The notes beneath the pieces were generated by a model. The model was not told the DNA's origin. It saw only the letters and a list, made by a program, of their open reading frames with translations, and searched no databases. Below, in pieces: positions 60,493-64,000 of a stretch of DNA of 64,000 nucleotides. Both the position numbers and the translations under genes were made by a program. Source of the DNA: Caldalkalibacillus thermarum (GTDB taxonomy: Bacteria; Bacillota; Bacilli; Caldalkalibacillales; Caldalkalibacillaceae); NCBI RefSeq assembly GCF_014644735.1, contig NZ_BMKZ01000005.1, forward strand, positions 35,999 through 99,998. The letters run 5' to 3'. The first letter of the stretch is position 1, and the number at the start of each line of letters is the position of its first letter.

Positions 60493-61265
60493 AGTTTCAA
60501 GCTGTTGCCCAGAGGATGAAACAATTGTCGGAAAGGGTGGGTTCACATCTCTATGCCGCTCTCAGCAGCAGAGAAAAGAGAGAGGTGTGGCCGCAAGCCA
60601 GCTTTTTACGCCAGCTTGAAAAGGAGCTGCGGGAGGATAACTACTTGGAACAGCCCCTGAACGAACTGCCTGTGGTCGTCTTTGATGTGGAGACGACAGG
60701 ATTTTTTCCTGAACAAGGGGATCGCATCCTGTCCATAGGAGCGGTGCGTGCCGTTGGCCAGCACATTCTGGAAGAGGATTCCCTGTACACATTGGTTCGC
60801 TCAGATGTATCCATTCCCAGAGAAGTGAGCCAATTGACCGGCATTACGGAGGATGATCTTGCTTCGGCGCCAGTGCTAGCTGATGTACTGACTCAATTTT
60901 TCAATTTTATCGGCACGGATCTCCTTGCTGCCCACCATGCCGGGCATGAGAAAGCCTTTATGCAGCAAGCGGTACGGGAGATGGGAGGCCGTTCCTTTCA
61001 ACACCGTATTGTGGATACTTCGTTTCTGGTTAGAATTGTTAACCCCGCATTGAAGCAAAGTTCATTGGAAGTCTGCTGCTCCTTGTACAACATTAAGCCG
61101 GAAAACCGCCATCATGCCTTAGGTGATGCCCTGCTGGCGGCCAGGTTATGGACCTGTTTAGTGCAGGATATGACCGCCAAAGGGATCAATACTTTACAAG
61201 ACGCATATCTGGCTTTAAGCCTTAATAAAAATAACTTTGTCATTAACAATTTGGGAGGGGATTAA
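60489..61265 (+). CDS. DEDD-type 3'-5' exonuclease (DnaQ/PolC epsilon-like)
   Basis: 258 residues from GTG 60489 (AAAGAGAGGG at 60472-60481), GTGA-coupled to the DUF294 gene. An alpha-helical N-terminus (about 1-60) precedes the exonuclease domain: Exo[20 protein letters not shown] (about 62-80, D-x-E), Exo[19 protein letters not shown], Exo[17 protein letters not shown] with catalytic His and Asp. DUF294-exonuclease pairs occur in many bacteria, often by transport genes; no substrate is known. Here it is in the amt-glnA operon. Confidence 0.85.
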   Translation: MKFQAVAQRMKQLSERVGSHLYAALSSREKREVWPQASFLRQLEKELREDNYLEQPLNELPVVVFDVETTGFFPEQGDRILSIGAVRAVGQHILEEDSLYTLVRSDVSIPREVSQLTGITEDDLASAPVLADVLTQFFNFIGTDLLAAHHAGHEKAFMQQAVREMGGRSFQHRIVDTSFLVRIVNPALKQSSLEVCCSLYNIKPENRHHALGDALLAARLWTCLVQDMTAKGINTLQDAYLALSLNKNNFVINNLGGD

Positions 61266-61266
61266 A

Positions 61267-62601
61267 ATGGGAAAGTACACGAAAGAGGACATTTTAAAAA
61301 TAGCTAAAGAAGAGGATGTGCGCTACATCCGGTTGCAATTTACCGATCTGTTGGGAACCGTCAAAAATGTGGAGATACCCGTCAGCCAGTTGCCCAAAGC
61401 CCTTGATAACAAAATCATGTTTGACGGTTCTTCTATTGAAGGATTCGTGCGCATTGAAGAGTCTGATATGTATCTCTATCCTGATCTGGATACATGGCTC
61501 ATCTTCCCGTGGGAACTTGAAGAAGGCAAAGTGGCCCGTTTGATTTGTGATGTCTATAATCCAGACGGAACACCGTTTGCCGGAGATCCGCGGGGGGTCT
61601 TGAAGCGGATGCTGAAAGAGGCAGAAACGCTAGGCTTTACGGCCATGAACGTCGGGCCTGAACCGGAGTTCTTCCTGTTTAAGCTGGATGAAAAAGGCAA
61701 TACCACATTAGAAGTCAATGATCAAGGCGGTTATTTTGATTTGGCTCCCACCGATTTAGGTGAAAATTGCCGCCGGGATATTGTGCTCACCCTGGAAAAA
61801 ATGGGCTTTGAAATTGAAGCCTCCCACCATGAAGTGGCCCCGGGACAGCATGAGATTGACTTTAAATATGCCAATGCTGTCACTGCAGCCGATTATATCC
61901 AAACCTTTAAAGTGGTCGTGAAAAACGTAGCTAAACAACACGGATTGCACGCCACGTTTATGCCCAAACCGCTGTTTGGAGTAAACGGATCAGGCATGCA
62001 CTGTCACCAATCCCTGTTCAGGGGAGAGGAGAATGCCTTCTACGATGAACAGGATGAACTGGGCCTTAGTGACACCGCCAAACAATATTTGGCCGGCATT
62101 CTGTATCACGCCAGAGCCATGGCCGCCATTACAAATCCAACTGTCAACTCTTACAAACGTTTAGTGCCTGGCTATGAAGCTCCTTGCTACGTAGCCTGGT
62201 CGGCCAAAAACAGAAGCCCGCTGGTCCGAGTGCCGGCATCACGTGGTTTAAGCACGCGCATTGAATTGCGCAATCCGGACCCGTCGGCCAATCCGTATCT
62301 GGCCCTGGCCGTCATGCTGGCTGCTGGATTGGATGGTATCAAGAAAAAGCTGCCTCTGGTTCCGCCGACTAATCAAAATATCTATACCATGACAGAAGAG
62401 GAGCGCAAGGAAAACCGCATTGACAGTCTGCCATCCACGTTAAAAGAAGCGATTGAAGAGTTGAAACAAAATGAGGTGCTTAAAAAAGCGCTAGGTGAGC
62501 ATATTTTCGCTCGCTTCATCGAAGCCAAAGAAATTGAATGGGATATGTTCAGAACCCAGGTGCATCCCTGGGAGCGCGACCAGTATCTCACCGCTTATTG
62601 A
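61267..62601 (+). CDS. glnA: Glutamine synthetase, type I-alpha
   Basis: 444 residues from ATG 61267 with GGGAGGGG. Makes glutamine from glutamate, ammonium and ATP. Motifs: [23 protein letters not shown] (in parts), [40 protein letters not shown], the active-site flap region [41 protein letters not shown]. No adenylylation Tyr block, as in the feedback-inhibited alpha group that also controls TnrA. It is distal in the amt operon. Confidence 0.97.
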   Translation: MGKYTKEDILKIAKEEDVRYIRLQFTDLLGTVKNVEIPVSQLPKALDNKIMFDGSSIEGFVRIEESDMYLYPDLDTWLIFPWELEEGKVARLICDVYNPDGTPFAGDPRGVLKRMLKEAETLGFTAMNVGPEPEFFLFKLDEKGNTTLEVNDQGGYFDLAPTDLGENCRRDIVLTLEKMGFEIEASHHEVAPGQHEIDFKYANAVTAADYIQTFKVVVKNVAKQHGLHATFMPKPLFGVNGSGMHCHQSLFRGEENAFYDEQDELGLSDTAKQYLAGILYHARAMAAITNPTVNSYKRLVPGYEAPCYVAWSAKNRSPLVRVPASRGLSTRIELRNPDPSANPYLALAVMLAAGLDGIKKKLPLVPPTNQNIYTMTEEERKENRIDSLPSTLKEAIEELKQNEVLKKALGEHIFARFIEAKEIEWDMFRTQVHPWERDQYLTAY

Positions 62602-62620
62602 GAACCAAAGAGTATAAAGG

Positions 62621-62657
62621 AAAGCTGTCCCCATCGCTTGGGACAGCTTTTCTGTTT
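62621..62657 (+). terminator. Rho-independent terminator of the amt-glnA operon
   Basis: AAAGCTGTCCC (62621-62631) pairs with GGGACAGCTTT (62640-62650), then TCTGTTT. Confidence 0.88.
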
Positions 62658-62718
62658 GAAAATTAACGGATTCCCCAAGCAGTTTTGATGGCTACTAAGG
62701 ATCATATGTGCATAGACC

Positions 62719-63109
62719 TGTATTATGAAGATTCTGATGCATTTAAGGTCTCTAAAAAAGACAAAAAAATGTGTCTCTTTATGATCCCACCGGAACTGAC
62801 AAAGAAGGGAATGAAATTACGTTGATAGATGTCTTAAAAGTAGACATAGAGGATGTTTTGGACGAAGTACGGTTGCAAATGGAGAAAGACAAAATCTATC
62901 AATACATTCATGTGCTTGATGACCGGGAGAAAGAGGTGATTATTGACCGGATTGGCCTGGATATGGAGGAGGAGAAAACCCAGCGTGAATTAGCCAAAGA
63001 GCTAGACATTTCCCGTTCGTATGTGTCGCGGATTGAAAAGAGGGCCTTGATGAAATTGTTTCATGAATTTTACAGGACCAAAAAACATTCGGGGCAAAAC
63101 AGAGGATGA
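62719..63109 (+). pseudogene. Second, truncated copy of sigK
   Basis: Matches sigK from the end of region 2 on: [12 protein letters not shown], then a 2-nt loss, then [23 protein letters not shown] ... [51 protein letters not shown] (in parts) to 63109. The pro-sequence and core-binding region are gone, so it cannot be a sigma factor. Same orientation relative to the phosphosulfolactate synthase and mtnE copies as at 50358. Confidence 0.9.
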
Positions 63110-63222
63110 TATTTTACAAAAATTAAAACTATGCTCTATGTTAATTGGTAACGAGCAAGGTTGCCGCTTAAAACTCACCTTGCCCAGAAAAAATACGAAG
63201 CAGGTATGAGGAGAGAGGAATT

Positions 63223-63426
63223 TTGCAGGTCGTCACAACAATACACCTGAATGAGAAAGAACGGGCCCTCATCCGTTTTGCCTTAGAGCATACCTTGCGT
63301 TATGCCGAGATTGACGAACAGGTCAAAAAATATAAGCAAGGTTTAGTTGAATTGCTGACCAACTTCAAACAAGCGGAACCTTTCCATTCGAGGGCGGGGA
63401 GCATCTCTGTTTTTAGACACTGTTAA
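63223..63426 (+). CDS. Hypothetical short protein, possibly the N-terminus of a broken regulator
   Basis: 67 residues from TTG 63223 after GAGGAGAGAGGAA. MQVVTTIHLNEKERALIRFALEHTLRYAEIDEQVKKYKQGLVELL (in parts) is a regular helical pattern. A LuxR-type HTH fragment lies in the next frame directly behind (63420), so the two may once have been one gene. Not recognised otherwise. Confidence 0.45.
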   Translation: MQVVTTIHLNEKERALIRFALEHTLRYAEIDEQVKKYKQGLVELLTNFKQAEPFHSRAGSISVFRHC

Positions 63427-63500
63427 AAAAACTAACTAACAGGGAATACCAGATTTTCCTTAAAATCTTAAAGGGTATGACCAATGAGGAGATCGCCCAG
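63420..63500 (+). pseudogene. LuxR/GerE-type HTH fragment
   Basis: A frame reading LLKKLTNREYQIFLKILKGMTNEEIAQ is the first half of a LuxR-family DNA-binding domain (LTxRExxIfxxxxxGxTNxEIA). It is cut at the junction with the mtnE fragment. Confidence 0.6.
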
Positions 63501-63879
63501 GGCTCCGAAACCGATACCCGGGGCCACATTCCTGATGACTTAACAAGGCTGTTGCTGCAGCTTCTTGAATGGCTCCGAACACACTGCAATAGTAGTGGTC
63601 TTGAATCAGTTGAATGGCTTCAATCACACTTTGACTGCCGACCGCAAAGGCGATCCGCCATCCTGCCATGTTATAAGTTTTGGAGAGCGTGTAGATTTCA
63701 ATGCCCACATCTTTGGCCCCTGGAATCTGCAGGAAACTGGGTGGCTGGTGATTGTCATAGTAAATAGCACCGTAGGCAAAATCATGGACGACACAGATCT
63801 GATGGTGCCGGGCTAAGTCGACTGTTTGTTCATATAAAGTTTTGGTTGCCACGCTAGCCGTTGGATTGTTGGGATAATT
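63501..63879 (-). pseudogene. Internal fragment of a second mtnE copy
   Basis: Matches mtnE from NYPNNPTA to LLSHQEC (VVHDFAYGAIYYDNHQPPSFLQIPGAKDVGIEIYTLSKTYNMAGWRIAFAVG, in parts), then jumps by about 200 nt to the VAPGIGFG segment and ends at 63501. Both ends are missing. An IS end begins at 63880 within the Asn codon. Same strand as the intact gene at 52587. Confidence 0.9.
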
Positions 63880-64000
63880 AGGGTTTGCTGAAAAACACAA
63901 AAATGTTGATATTGAAAGGAAAAGACCTATTTTTGGCGAAATTAAGTGCAAGGGTTTTTCAAAAACCACCTACAAAAACCTTGCACTTGGAGGTATTGCT
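63880..64000 (+). mobile_element. Probable insertion-sequence end, running off the window
   Basis: Begins AGGGTTTGCTGAAAAAC, like terminal repeats of IS1182-type elements, exactly where homology to mtnE stops. A 15-bp inverted repeat (AAGTGCAAGG-GTTTTT at 63944-63959, AAAAACC-TTGCACTT at 63974-63988) follows, with GGAGG right after its right arm, as if controlling the start of a transposase beyond the window. Family assignment is tentative. Confidence 0.45.

Overview
The gene order, Shine-Dalgarno style, sporulation genes (safA, a CotS/YutH-type coat protein, spoVB, bofC-like, sigK, yhcN/ylaJ-type lipoprotein) and regulators (CymR, TnrA, T-boxes, 6S RNA) place this window in a spore-forming Bacillales chromosome. 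The ba3-type oxidase, separate secD and secF, and a RuvC in a Bacillus-type backbone suggest a thermo/alkaliphilic lineage such as Caldalkalibacillus. The genus is inference; the order Bacillales is secure.

Positions 1 to about 46.5 kb follow the conserved Bacillus block pheB-safA-yebC-bofC-ruvAB-queA-tgt-yajC-spoVB-comN-secDF-recJ-apt-relA-dtd-hisS-aspS-6S RNA-rarA-cymR-iscS-mnmA-recD2-alaS-ireB-ruvX-yrzB-mltG-yrrM-udk-greA-pbpI. It carries recombination and repair (RuvABC, RecJ, RecD2, RarA), queuosine and thiouridine tRNA modification, secretion (YajC/SecD/SecF), stringent response, and three aminoacyl-tRNA synthetase genes behind two T-box leaders. Damage is visible even here: relA needs a -1 shift at A_AAG_GGG, mltG has lost its catalytic domain, udk has lost its P-loop region, and yrrN/yrrO are missing.

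Positions 46.5 to 64 kb are an accessory, rearranged zone. It has a ba3-type oxidase operon (three genes, including a 54-codon subunit IIa) behind a perfect Fnr/Crp-type palindrome, then phosphosulfolactate synthase, sigK, ldh and a divergent mtnE/mtnU pair. After these come an IS21-family istA remnant, a ComEC-like metallo-beta-lactamase remnant and a TnrA-centred nitrogen module (tnrA, amt, a DUF294 nucleotidyltransferase, a DEDD exonuclease, glnA) with three TnrA-type boxes. Decayed second copies of phosphosulfolactate synthase, sigK and mtnE lie in the same order and orientation as the intact ones, so the nitrogen module sits inside an old, eroding segmental duplication. IS ends and small IS scraps mark the joins.

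Most promising for follow-up: the amt-DUF294-exonuclease-glnA operon lacking glnK, with its DUF294 gene broken by an exact 13-bp tandem duplication; the relA slippery-site frameshift; the nested duplication; the Fnr-box oxidase operon; and the nadE/lipoprotein hairpin that buries a ribosome binding site. No CRISPR array, tRNA, rRNA or phage was seen.
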